Shown one piece after another: positions 1-10,910 of a stretch of DNA of 64,000 nucleotides. Under the pieces are notes generated by a model. It ran no database searches. It saw only the letters and a program-made list of their open reading frames with translations, and was not told the origin of the DNA. The stretch's first letter is position 1; each line of letters starts with the position of its first letter. The position numbers and the translations under genes are program-made. Origin of the DNA: Petaurus breviceps papuanus (taxonomy: Eukaryota; Chordata; Mammalia; Diprotodontia; Petauridae); contig JAMXIF010001210.1 in assembly GCA_028583685.1 (NCBI GenBank), positions 14,114,230 through 14,178,229 of the forward strand, read 5' to 3'.

Positions 1-229
1 TGAAAGATTTCAGATAAGGAAGAGCTTTCTAACAATTGGAGCTGTCCCCAAATATAACAGGCTGCTTTGAATTTGAGGCAATGAATTACCCACCACTAGA
101 GGTGCTCAAAGCAGAGACCAACCACTTGCAAGGCTAGCATAGAGGGAATTCATTCACCAGGCAGAGGACCTCTAAAATTCCCTGAATTTCTGATATTCTG
201 GGCGAATAAACATTACCTTCCCTGAAACC

Positions 230-520
230 TTTCTCGTTTGTAACTCTCCTTGACCTTTCCCTCCACCCCAACCTAGCCAGAAAAGTGGACTCCTTTCTGT
301 CAGGCTCCATAACACTATACTTCTCATGAACTTTCATATTCTACTCTGTGTTATTTTTCTATTCATTTTATTCTTATGAGTCCCCTACTAGAAAAGTAAG
401 CCCCTTAAGGGTAAGTACAGTATTTCATTTTGTCTTGTATTCTCCTCACTACCTAAAACAGTACCTTGAATACAGTGAGAGCTTAATAAAATTTACTGAA
501 ATTGAATAAATGGTGGGGTG
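230..520 (+). repeat. L2 LINE 3' end
   Basis: Diagnostic L2 tail order: a 'ccccttaagggtaag' start-of-tail block, 'agtaccttgaatacagtgagagc', then 'ttaataaaatttactga' before a short A-rich end. Old and diverged; the 5' limit is approximate. Confidence 0.6.
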
Positions 521-1944
521 GGAAAATGTAAGGGAATAAGTGCTACTTTTTTTTCATGACCTAAATTAAACTGTCTGGTTATCTTAGACTTGTCAATGTG
601 TAAGTTCTATAATTAGGACAGAGAATCTTCCAAGATGACACCTAAGTGCTTCACCAAAAACAAAATAAACAAACAAAAAAACCTCTTGCACTTAAAAGTT
701 ACAGATATGATCAGCATTATTTTTATGGAAAAGACAGAAGTTTTCCAATCTTGTCCCAGAAACTACTACAGGATTTTTAATTTTTTTATCAATTATTGAA
801 CCCCACCACCCATAAAAGAAAACCACCATATGGTCAGCTTTCTGGTGATAAGCCTTTCTTTCCACATTTAGCTAGGCTGGTCTTCATATGACAAATAGAT
901 CCCATCACCAGTCCCATACCTAAAGCCTTTACAATGTGGATTTGCTAGATCTTGCTGACATAAGTTTCAAGAAGTCCTAGGTACTAGAGTATGACTTAAA
1001 CAGGTAACAAGACTTAGAACCAGAGGGCCTTTAAAAATCAACTAATTCAACTCTTTTATTTGCACATAAGGAAACACATACCTAGAGAATGAGTGATTTG
1101 CCAAGATCACCAAGCTAATGAATGTTTGAGCCAGGAAGTGAATTCCTATTACTCTTAAATCTTTCAATACATTGCCCCAAGGAAGCCTTTTTCCCACTTT
1201 AGCATGGTGATTTATGATTTTGGATTCTATACTCATGATTATTAATAACCTTTCCATTCTTTCCAAGTACACGGGGTGAATCCATCCTGTGGGATCGTGA
1301 ACATTCCAAGAGAGGATTTTTTTCAATTGTCATAAATCTGAAGTCTTTGGAGAAAGTTATGTGTTACTTCTAAAATGGTTTTTATATAGAAAGTTATTTT
1401 CAGCTTTCCTTAGATGTAGAATATCTTTCCTTAGATGTGAACAATGAAGAAATATAGAAAGATTTTCAAGCCAACTCAGAAGTCAATTTTTCAAGCCAAA
1501 AAGACATTAAGATATATTTCTCCCCCTCTCCTATTATCTTCAGCTAGGAAAGATAAAGTGGCTGATTCACTAGAATACAAGCATGCAAAATTGTAGCTAT
1601 TAGCATTCTGCAAGTCTACCAGGTCATTTTCCAGATTCCTCTGAGATGAAGACATTCACTGCTTTATCACATATGCATTACACAATAAGAATGATTTTTA
1701 CAGCAGAATCTTCAGAAAAATAAAATTTATCCCCTCATTTACCAACCCCCCTCATTTTTTCTTAATAAATACCATGCCTTATCTAGTATGAGGGTGATCC
1801 AGAGAGCTCCATTAGCTTTGAAATGCATCACAAAACGTAGACAGTTTACTAAACCAGAAAAATTTTAAGTATGGCACCAGCGATGGACTGGGTGCATACT
1901 GTATGAAGACTTGCCTGGATAAATTCAGAAAGACTAATGATTAA
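521..1944. other. Intronic sequence, nothing recognised
   Basis: AT-rich single-copy-looking intron. I see no exon with matched splice sites, no SINE head and no LINE tail. Short A runs near 655-685 only. Confidence 0.5.
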
Positions 1945-2195
1945 TAATAATATCTAGGACTTAAAAGTTTGTAAAGAATTCACATAAATTATATTACTTT
2001 AGTCTCACAACAAGCTAGTGAGGTAGGTCCTACTATTATCTCCATTTTGCAGATGAGCAAATTGAGGCTGAAAGGGGTTGGTGACTTGCCCAGGGCCACA
2101 CAGTTAGTAAGTATCTGTGGCAAGATTTAAACTCAGATCTTCCTGACTTCAAGTCCAACATTCTATCAACTGTGTATGTCACCTAACTGCTTCAC
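1945..2195 (-). repeat. MIR SINE, reverse orientation
   Basis: Reads as reverse-complement MIR: 'ctcacaacaagctagtgagg', 'cattttgcagatgag', 'cccagggccacacagttagta' (core) and 'actcagatcttcctgact' before the head end. Confidence 0.8.
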
Positions 2196-3160
2196 CCAGA
2201 GGGGATGCTGCTTGCCCCCCAATATTGAGTCATTATTTTTGGCCACAGAGACTAAAAGTTGCAAGAAAGTTGTGACCCCACCACTTGACTGAAACATCTC
2301 TCTCCAAGTTACCAAAGCATTGTTACCTCCTAAATCTAATGATCTTTTCTCAGATCTTAATCTCCTTAATATCTTAAGTTTTTGACACTGCTGTTAACCC
2401 TTTCCTAGACTCCATCTCCTTGACTTCTATTACACTGCTCTTGCCTGGTGTTTAAGCCATTGCCTACAATGTGTTTAAGCCATGGTTGACCCTGCCAAAC
2501 TAATTCTACAAAGTAAGGGCACAGATATCCCACAGCTTCATAAAATAAATTCCATGCAGGGATCTTCTCCCACAAAATTGGAAAAACTTGGGAAAAACTG
2601 AATGATACATTATGCTAGACATATTAGACAGCTTTTATATTTGTTACACATAAAATCTATGCCTTTGCCACGTAATATCAGATTACATAACCATATACCA
2701 GTAGGCTATACAAATGATTCAAATTCTATTCTCTGAAATTCCTTTACAATTGTAATTTTTTAAATAACAAAACACAAGCTTTGACACAATGAAACCAAGC
2801 AGGCCTACAAGCTGAGTGAATCAACATTTTGTTTATAGTTTATGACATGCTTGTTCTTCCTCCTCATCTCTTGGTGATCTCATACAGCTGCTATGAGTTC
2901 AGTTATCAGTTCTATGCAGATACCTCCCAAGTCTGTATATACAGTTCTAATTCTTTCTTGTGATCCAGTATTGCATCATTAACTTCTTGCTGGAAACCTC
3001 AACCTTGATGCCCCATAAGAATTTCAAATTCAAATGTTAAAACAGAATTCAACATTTTACCATTCCCAAATCATCCCAACTTCCAGGCTTCCCTATTTCT
3101 GTAAAGGAATCCCCCATATTTAGATCATTCAGGTTCAAAACCTCTAAATTGTCCATTATC
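2196..3160. other. Intronic sequence, nothing recognised
   Basis: No repeat core, exon or structured element identified. Ordinary AT-rich intron. Confidence 0.5.
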
Positions 3161-3162
3161 AT

Positions 3163-3245
3163 CATCCTCCTCCTCTTCCTCCTTCTCCTTCTCCTGCTCC
3201 TCCTCTCTCCTCTCTCTCTCTCCCCAATGTGTCTTTTTCTCTCTC
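3163..3245. repeat. Pyrimidine-rich (TCC/TC)n low-complexity tract
   Basis: Runs of tcctcc, ttctcc and ctctctct over about 80 bases. The opposite strand translates to a Glu/Lys-rich string that is a composition artefact, not a gene. Confidence 0.8.
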
Positions 3246-3504
3246 TTCAAGAAGACTACAAACCCCAAAAAGGTAGGAACCCGGTTGTATCTCTTAGTAA
3301 CATCAGTACCTAGCATCATGCTCTATACTCAGGTCAAATGACATTGATCCTACAGTAGACTTTAATATATGCTGGTCTGATCAAGTTAAGAAAAACTACT
3401 TCTAATGATTCTCATATAAAAAGAAAGGAAAGTGGGCACTGGTAAGATACAATTGTCTTCTACTATCTATAAAGATTCAGACTTGGAGTTTATTTTTTCA
3501 AAAC

Positions 3505-4590
3505 TATATCATTCAGACATGAAGATATGTTTTTACCCTCGAACTCATGTCCCAGCAGCAAACTTTCAAGAAACTCAATGCTCTCTTTCCCTTCCCATTT
3601 CCCAGGGCATTTACTAGTCATCAAACATGAATGTGATGAACTGAAGAACAGGCATTGTTGGGAAACAAAGAGTCTCAGTGTATATGCGGTTTCTAAAAAT
3701 GGAATTTACTCCCTTAATGCACCACAGTTTCATTTCTTTTACTCATTTTGGAAGGAATTGTTTTCTAAAATGTATCCAAATATATTTGCATTTCCAAAAA
3801 TGTATCCCAAAACAAAAACATATGCAGGGTATCCCCAAAGTCTTAGTGCAGGTTTAAGTTTTAATAAGACTTTGGTGACACTCTTTAAAAAACATAATTA
3901 AATCCTTGATACTTAGGGTTATATGTTATTATACATACATATATGTATCCATAATATTCTAACATTATATATCTATTATTATATCTCCCAGCACAGTTCT
4001 TTCAGTTCTCCAGTTGCTTCTCCCTCAAGCAATTGCTGCATTTTTCACTACTGTCTTGGGGATGCTCTCCCTGCTCTTCTAGTCTTTTGTGCTTGGCAAA
4101 CCTGATAACCATTCCTGGTAAGAACTGTGCAATAAGTAATACAGGCCACTGAGGGAGGGCCTGAGGAGCTGCCCTGTAAATAAAGTGCATGATCCCTAAT
4201 ACTTTTGCTATCTGATATATACTTCGGGGGTGGAGAAGCCTTTTATTTTGTGCTGTATTTCAAGTTTCAGGGCTATGTTTCAGACAATTTTGCCTAAGTC
4301 TGGTCTCTGGAAAAGGAGAATTGTTCTGTATGGGTTTAAAGAGCAGACCCAAATCAACTCTCATTACCATATGCGTAAAGAAAAGCAAAGATGGGAGACG
4401 GATTGGCTGAGATTATGGACCAAGAGATGACCAATCAGAAAACAGATTTATTAACATTTTTATTGCAGTTGACAATGTGACTGCATAGCAAGCACATTAT
4501 TTTACCACAACACTCTTCATTAATGCTAGTATCTTTTGCACACAAAGTACAATAGACTATAGATAGAATATCATTATCCTTCATACACGG
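3505..4590. repeat. Unclassified ~1.1-kb repeat, copy A
   Basis: Collinear with 13897-14988 over its whole length in the same orientation, visibly about 85-90% identical with small indels. Shared landmarks: 'aactcatgtcccagcagcaa', 'tgaatgtgatgaact', a mariner-like block 'agggtatccccaaagtctta' at about 3826, 'gggatgctctccctgctctt', and a pair of opposed CCAAT motifs near 4403-4437. I cannot assign it to a family. It could be an interspersed element (LTR-like or DNA element) or a local duplication. Confidence 0.8.
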
Positions 4591-4799
4591 CCGTATATGA
4601 GGTAGGAAATTACTTCCAACTCAGCAAAGTGAGATATACTAAGGCAATTAAGAGCATAATTATGCAGCAATTTCAAGTTGATATGGCACAGTGGAACACA
4701 ACTCAGCTGTATAGCAAATATGATTCACTCTTTTTCATGGTGACAATTTTTAATATAATTTTTTCAATTGTATTTAAATAGTGAAATTCATTGTGGTTA

Positions 4800-4807
4800 C
4801 ACACACA

Positions 4808-4861
<54 letters not shown>

Positions 4862-4871
4862 NNNNNNNNNN

Positions 4872-4919
<48 letters not shown>
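4800..4919. repeat. (CA)n microsatellite with internal 10-N gap
   Basis: Alternating CA from 4800 with one 'cat' interruption, N at 4862-4871, then CA to 4918. True length is unknown because the gap lies inside the array. Frames reading His-Thr or Cys-Val here are artefacts. Confidence 0.95.
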
Positions 4920-4922
<3 letters not shown>

Positions 4923-5990
4923 AGAAGCGGGGGTAGGTGGTAACCAGAATACATACACTCCAGGGATGATCAGTGTTCTCCAAATAAAGAAGACAAACTA
5001 AAGTGCTCTATGTAACAACTACTGTGCAAGACAGAAATTAAGTTTTTTGTGCCTTTGGCAGTCTGGAAGCCTAATGTTACTGTGGTTTGTTGCCAATATT
5101 TATAATTGAAGAAAATGCTAAATTTCGGTTAGAGTTAAGTGAAAATAAAAATATCATTTTTTTCCATTTCCATTCAAATTCATTAAGCCCCTGAGATTCA
5201 TCCCTAGGCTCACTGGACCCGAAGGAGCACTACTTTAAAGGCTACTCTGGATCATACTGCTAAAGGTATTTTGAGGTTCCTCATTTTGAAATTTTAGCCA
5301 GTGAGGGTCATATGTTTTAATTATAACTCCCAGCATTATTGTGAATTAAAAGAGTTTCATTTCCTTCCAAAGGACTATAATACTGTTCCCTCAAAGAAAT
5401 TATTTTATATAACCTAGTGCATTTTGTACAAAAGTCTTTGAATATAAGTTTAAAATGGATTATTCTTTGTGTGAAGTAACATTGATGCTCAAAAAAGTGG
5501 GTTATGTAGGCAAATGATATTCAAAATCAGGTCATCCCCTGAGCAGGCTTAATTATAATTCTAAATTATTCAACTGGTTTCTTTTTTTTTAACTTTGTAT
5601 ATGGTTTTGGTATAGATTTATCTAACCATAAGGAATCTTCTTATTTACTCAAATATCAGCTTTCCCAAACATTTGAGTACAACTATAGCAATTCATGAAA
5701 CTAGATTTCTAGATGGTCTTCCAGTAAAACAAAGGACTCCACAATTGCCATGCCACATAACTTGGTTATTGAGTGTAAATAGTAGCTTTTCTAAAGCAGT
5801 TTCTTGGATCCTAGGAGGAATTTTAAAAAGAGAATGATATTCTACATATATATGGGTCTCAGGAAACTGAAAAGATCATTCATTTCTAGAGTAATAGAAA
5901 TTCAAAGCAGGATAAGCTCCTTTAGGGCAGAACCCCTTTTTTTTGTTCTTTTAATCCCCTGGTATTTAATACAGTGATTTTCATTCTGTG
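4920..5990. other. Intronic sequence, possible L2 trace
   Basis: Mostly unrecognised intron. A weak L2-tail-like phrase ('agctcctttagggcagaa') at about 5916 continues towards 5985, but is too short to call separately. Confidence 0.45.
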
Positions 5991-5992
5991 AA

Positions 5993-6235
5993 AGTAGGCA
6001 GTTAAGTGGTTCAGTGATCAGAGTACTGAGCCTGGAGTCAAGACCAAAGGAGTTTAATTCTAGCCTCAGACACTTAGCTCTGTGACTCTGGGTAATTCAT
6101 TTCACCTCATCCTGCCTCAGTTTCCTCATCTGTAAAATAGGCTAATCATAGTACTTACTTCACAGGGTTACTGTGAGGACTAAATGAAATAATATTTGCA
6201 AAATATTTAACATAAATGTTTTTTTTCACTTCCCT
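5993..6235 (+). repeat. MIR SINE, forward
   Basis: Head 'ggcagttaagtggttcag', body 'agcctcagacacttagctc', core 'tgcctcagtttcctcatctg' and 'taaaatag', then the 'tgtgaggactaaatgaaata' tail region. A short 'cacttaataaaagcttgctg' L2/MIR-type end follows to about 6285. Confidence 0.85.
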
Positions 6236-6374
6236 TTCCCCCTAGCCCTACCACAGTAGGCACTTAATAAAAGCTTGCTGCATTGAAAGGAATGGCACAA
6301 TCAAATCATGTATTAAGTTTTTAGATTATGTTGACTCTTTTATCTTTTCTTTATTTCTTTGTTCAGCATGAAGT

Positions 6375-6487
6375 AATATAAAGGGAAGCAGTTCAAGTCC
6401 ATTCTGCTAGTAACTTACTAAGTCACATTGAGGAATTCACACAACTTATTTGTCTCATTTTTCCCATCTTTGAAATGGGTATGTAAC
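6375..6487 (+). repeat. MIR fragment, forward
   Basis: Diverged MIR: 'agcagttcaagtccattctg', 'acttatttgtctcatttttc' and 'tttgaaatgggta'. It abuts the 5' end of the host L1 at 6488. Confidence 0.55.
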
Positions 6488-6920
6488 AGGGGTAGAGCCA
6501 AGATGGTGAAGTACAGGTAGCAACTGAACTGAACTCTCCCAACATTCCCCTCCAAACAACTTTAAAATAATGCTTCAAATCAAATTTTGGAGCAGCAGAG
6601 CCAACAAAAGGTGTGGGTGAGACATTTTTCCAGTCTAAGACAATTTAGGAGATATGTAGGAGAGATTTTGGAGGCCGTAGCAACTCCATCAGCTGGAGCT
6701 TTGTGAGCTCAGCCCAGAAACACTAAAGGGGTGAGACAGTGGGTCTTAAAGAAATTATAGGGGACTCTTTGCTGGCACTGGCTGTATCTGGCACTGATTG
6801 GCAACTCTATTGCCCATAAGCAGTTCTGAATCAAAGTTTCAGGGTAGAGGGAAGTGCTTGTGGTCAGTCACAAAGGAGCAGAAGCCTGGCCAGAGTTCCA
6901 TGGCAAGAAAACCTACTGTT

Positions 6921-7229
6921 GGGGCGGCCAGGTAGCACAGCGAGTAAGAGCACCGGCTGCAGTGTTGAGAAGACCTGCAGATCAAATCCCGGGCTCAGAC
7001 ACACTTAGCACCCACCCAGAAACACCTGGCCGTGTAACCTTGAGCAAGTTTCTTAACCCCAATTGCTTAGGGGCGGCCAGGTGGCTCAGCGAGTAAAAGC
7101 ACCGGCTCCAGTGTCAGGATGACCTGGATCAAATCCAGGCTCAGATACTCAGCACCACACCCAGAAATAACTGGCCGTGTAACCTTGAGCAAGTTACTTA
7201 ACCCCGATTGCCTTAAAAAAAAAAAAAAA
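6921..7229 (+). mobile_element. Heterodimeric tRNA-derived SINE
   Basis: Two unequal monomers in tandem. The left one (6921-7070) has 'cacccacccagaaacacctg' and ends 'caattgcttag'. The right one (7071-7229) has 'actcagcaccacacccagaa' and ends in a poly-A run. Both heads carry an A-box-like tggc/tagcacagcgag and a B-box-like gatcaaatcc. Flanking duplication 'aagaaaacctactgtt' at 6905-6920 and 7230-7245 shows it inserted as one unit into the host L1 5'UTR. Confidence 0.92.
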
Positions 7230-8148
7230 AAGAAAACCTACTGTTTGTAGCTACAGAGGACCAGGGTCCCTTCCTGGATAAACACCAGAATGCAGACCAG
7301 GAAAACAGTTACCACATTTCTCCCTACATCATACAACTTTAGAAGCACCAACTCACAGACCTCTAGAACTAGCTCTGAAAACAATATCATGAAAAATCCT
7401 GAAGTTTGAAACACTGCCTCATTCTCAAGTGAGCAAAGCCTAGCATTAACATAAAGTTCAAAGCAAAGAAATAGGCTGGATAACAACTTTAGCAAAGTTG
7501 CAGTATAATAAACCCAAATAAATCATCAGTGTTTTTATACTTTACCAACAAAGTCCAGCAGCAAGAGTTAGAAAGAGAAATTCCATTGAAAATAACCGTA
7601 GTCAACATAAAATACTTCAGTCTACCTATGAAGACAAACCCAGGAACTATATAAGCACAATTACAAAACACGTTTCACACAAATAGAGTCAAATCTAAGC
7701 AACTGGAAAAATACTAATTGCTCATGTGTAGGCTAAACCAATAACAATAAAATTACAATTCTGCCTAAATTAATTTATTCAGTGCCATACCAATCAAATT
7801 ACCAAAATTCATTTTACAGAGCTAGAAAGAAATCACAAAATTCATCTGGAAGAAGAAAAGGTCAAGAATATCAAGGGAATCAAGTTTTTTTTTTAATGTG
7901 GAGGAAGATAGTCTAGTAGTACCAGATCTCTAACTGTTTTACAAAGTAGTAATCATCAAAACAATCTGATACTGACTAAAAAATGGAACTGTGTATCAGT
8001 GAAATGATAACAATACATACTAGTAAACAACTATAGTAATCTAATGTTTGATAAACACAAGATGCAAGATTTTTCTACAAGAACTTACTATTTGGAAAAA
8101 AAAATGCAGGGAAAATTGGAAAGCATTTTGGTAGAAATTAGGTATGGA

Positions 8149-8303
8149 GGCAGCCAGGTGGTGCAGTGAGTAAGAGCATCGGCCCCGGCATTGGGAGACC
8201 CGGGATACGTTCTGGCCTCAGATACTCTGCACCCACACAAAAATAACTGGCCATGTAACCTTGAACAAGTTACTTAACCCCAATTGCTTTAAAAAAAAAA
8301 GAA
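8149..8303 (+). mobile_element. Monomeric SINE (ggcagccaggtgg type)
   Basis: Head 'ggcagccaggtggtgcagtg', body 'cctcagatactctgcaccc', tail 'ccccaattgctttaaaaaa'. A 16-bp duplication 'agaaattaggtatgga' lies at 8133-8148 and 8304-8319. Confidence 0.92.
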
Positions 8304-9414
8304 AGAAATTAGGTATGGACTAACATTTCATACTATATACCACAATAAGGGCATAATTTAAACATAAAAGAGTGATACCATAAATTAATTAGGAGAGTAT
8401 GGAATGTTTTACAGGTCAGATCTATGGGTAAAGGAAGAATTTATAGCAAAACAAAAGATAGAAAGCATTACAGGATATAATGTGGATAATTTTAATTATA
8501 TTTAGTTAAAAAGTTTTTTTACAAACAAAACCAATGCACTCAAGATTAGAAGAAAAGCAGAAAACTGAATGGGGAGGAGAATTTTATAGCAAGTCTCTCT
8601 AATAAAGGCCTCATTTCTCAAATATATAGAGAACTGAGTAAAAATTATAAAATATAAGTCATTCCCCAATTTATAAAAAGGATATGAATAGGCAGTTTTC
8701 AGACAGATAAATCAAAGCTATCTATAGTCATATAAAGATATTCTAAGTCACTATTGATTAGAGAAATGAAAATTAAAACAACTTTGAAGTACCACTCCAC
8801 ACCTTAGAGATTGGTTAATATGACAGAAAGGAAAATGACAAATGTTGGAGGGGATGTGGGAAAATTGGGACACTGTTGCTAGAATTGTGAACTGATCCAA
8901 CCATTCTGGAGAGCAATTTAAAACTTTACCCAAAGGTTATAAAAGAGCTCATAACCCTTTCACACACTGCTACCTCTACTAGGTCTGTATCCCAAAGAGA
9001 TCAAAGAAAAATGAAAATGACCTATTTGTACAAAAATGTTTATAGCATCTCTTTTTCAAGTAGCAAAAAATTGGGAATCGAGGGGATGTCCATCAAATGG
9101 ATAATGGCCAAATAAGAAGTGGTATATAATTGTGATGGTATACTATTGTGCTTTAAGAAATGATGAGCAGGATACTCTCAAGAAAACCTGGAAAAACTTA
9201 CATGAACTGGGGTGGAGCCAAGATGGAAGGTTAAAAACAGGAACTTGTCTGAGCTCCCACTCCAAACACCTCCAATACCTGTAAAATATGACTCTAAACA
9301 AATTTTAGAGCTATAGAACACACAAAGTGACAGAGAGAAACAAATCTCCTGCTGAAGGCAGCTTGGCAGGCCAACAGGAAGGGTCTACCACACCAGTTAG
9401 CTGACTAACTCAAA

Positions 9415-10170
9415 TGGCAAAAAGAGGTCCAAAAAGTCAATGAGGAGAATGCCTTAAAAAATCAAATTGCCCAGATGGAAAAGGAATTTCAAAAACTCAC
9501 TGAAGAGAATAATTCCTTCAAAATTAGATTGGAGCAAATGAAAGCTAATGACTTTATGAGAAATCAAGATACAACAGATATAAACAAATAAAAAAAATAG
9601 AAGGCAATGTGAAATATCTCATTGTAAAAACCTCTGACCTGGAAAATAGATCCAGGAGAGATCATTTAAAAATTATTGGACTACCTGAAAGCCATGATCA
9701 GAAAAAGAACCTAGAAATCATCCTTCAAGAAATTCTCAAGGAAAATTTCTCTGATATTCTACAACCAGAGAGCAAAATAGAAATTGAAAGAATTCACCAA
9801 TCACCTCTTGAAAAAGATCCCAAAAAGAAAACTCCTAGGACTATCATAGCCAAATTCCAGAGTTCCCAGGTAAAGGAGAAAATATTACAAGCTATCAGGA
9901 AGAAACAATTTGAGTATTGTGGAAACACAATCAGGATAACACACAATCTAGCAGCTTCTACATTAAGGGATTGAAGGGAATATGATATTATGGAGGTCAA
10001 AGGAGCTAGGATTAAAACCAAGAATCACCTACCCAGCAAAACTGAGTATAATGCTTCAGGGGAAAATATGGTCCTTTAATGAAATAGAGGACTTTCAAGT
10101 ATTCTTGATGAAAAAAACAGAGCTGAACAGAAAATCTGACTTTCAAATACAAGAAGCAAGAGAAGCATGA
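9415..10170 (+). pseudogene. L1 ORF1 remnant (coiled coil to C-terminal domain)
   Basis: L1 ORF1p is an RNA-binding trimeric chaperone. The upstream part encodes heptad-rich sequence (VNEENALKNQIAQMEK-like). A frame at 9609-9974 (121 codons) gives the RRM and C-terminal domain, with RDHLKIIGLPESHDQ and TPRTIIAKFQSSQVKEKIL followed by IRITHNLAASTLRD. A stop at 9975 and a shift move the C-terminus to the frame at 9982-10170 (ELGLKPRITYPAKLS, NRKSDFQIQEAREA). The N-terminus is missing, so it is not functional. Confidence 0.85.
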
Positions 10171-10291
10171 GAAAGTAAACAGGAAAAAGAAATCATAAGG
10201 AAATTATTAAAGTTAAACTATTTACATTCCTACATGGAAAAATGATCATTGTAACTCATGATACTTTTCTCAGTATAAAGACAGTTGAAGG

Positions 10292-10293
<2 letters not shown>

Positions 10294-10348
<55 letters not shown>

Positions 10349-10440
10349 CACATACATATATATGTATGTATAGGAGGGTGTATGTGTGTATAAATACATA
10401 TGTGAGTGTTTGTATATGTGTGTACATGTATAAATAGACA
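10294..10440. repeat. (TA)n and TATG/TGTA microsatellite
   Basis: About 42 bases of uninterrupted TA, then mixed gtata/tacaca/tgtatg repeats to about 10436. It sits inside the L1 spacer. Tyr/Ile-rich frames over it are artefacts. Confidence 0.9.
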
Positions 10441-10910
10441 GAGGGCACAGGATCAATTGAATAGGAAGGGATGATATCTAAAACTTACATGAACTGATGC
10501 AAAGTGAAGTGAGCAGAACCAAGAGAACATGGTACATAGTAATAGCAATATCGTATAGTGATCAACTGTGAATGACAACTATTCTCAGCAATACAGAGAT
10601 CAAAGACAATTTGGAAAGGCTTATGATGAATGTTACTATCCACCTCAAAAAAAATTATAGAGTCTGAATACAGATCAAAGCATACTTTTTATTAAATTTT
10701 CATTATTTTTCTTATTTTTTTCTGTTTTCTTTCACAACATGACTAATATGCAAATATGTTTTGCATAACTGCACATTAATAACATATCAAATTGCTTGCT
10801 TTTGCATTGAGGGGGAAGAGGAGAGAGAAAAAAATTTAGAACTCAAAATTTTTAAAGTAAATGTTAAAAATTCTTTTACATGTAATTGGGAAAAAAATAT
10901 TTGAAAATAG

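Larger units (their letters stand above)
9210..10479 (+). mobile_element. ORF1-only L1 segment nested in the nested L1
   Basis: Starts with an intact L1 5' end ('gggtggagccaagatgg') and keeps about 200 bases of 5'UTR. It then jumps at about 9412 into the ORF1 coiled-coil region ('atggcaaaaagaggtccaaa'), continues through ORF1 and ends in the ORF1-ORF2 spacer at 'gatgatatct'. No ORF2 or 3'UTR is present. A perfect 17-bp duplication 'aaaacttacatgaactg' lies at 9193-9209 and 10480-10496, so the segment was inserted as one retrotransposed unit. It could be an RNA spliced or internally deleted and prematurely polyadenylated, or a HAL1-like element. A (TA)n array has expanded inside it. Confidence 0.85.
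7481..10910 (+). mobile_element. 5'-truncated L1 nested in host L1
   Basis: Begins inside ORF2 ('caactttagcaaagttgcag', RT-distal part) and continues through the ORF2 C-terminal region. It is interrupted at 9210-10479, and resumes at 'gatgcaaagtgaagtgagca' into the 3'UTR ('cacaacatgactaatatgc' and 'ttacatgtaattggg'), ending in an A-rich tail near 10910. 5' truncation plus a ~16-bp flanking duplication with two mismatches (7465-7480 / 10911-10926) fit target-primed reverse transcription. It also carries a monomeric SINE at 8149-8303. Confidence 0.85.

Noticed and set aside
3527-3901. 124-codon frame in repeat copy A
   Set aside because: The matching stretch of copy B (13967-14158) is interrupted early and no domain is recognisable; likely chance openness.
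4703-5001. Cys-Val and His-Thr repeat proteins
   Set aside because: Translations of the CA microsatellite and its N gap.
6921-7229. Genuine tRNA gene in the SINE heads
   Set aside because: Only A/B-box-like promoter segments are present, without a full cloverleaf and followed by a SINE body and poly-A.
7481-7500. Fusion of L1 5'UTR to ORF2 as an L1 splicing product
   Set aside because: The apparent fusion is explained by a nested L1 insertion; the interrupted ORF1 resumes at 10911 with a flanking duplication.
10230-10456. Tyr/Ile-rich small proteins
   Set aside because: Translations of the (TA)n and TATG microsatellite inside the L1 spacer.
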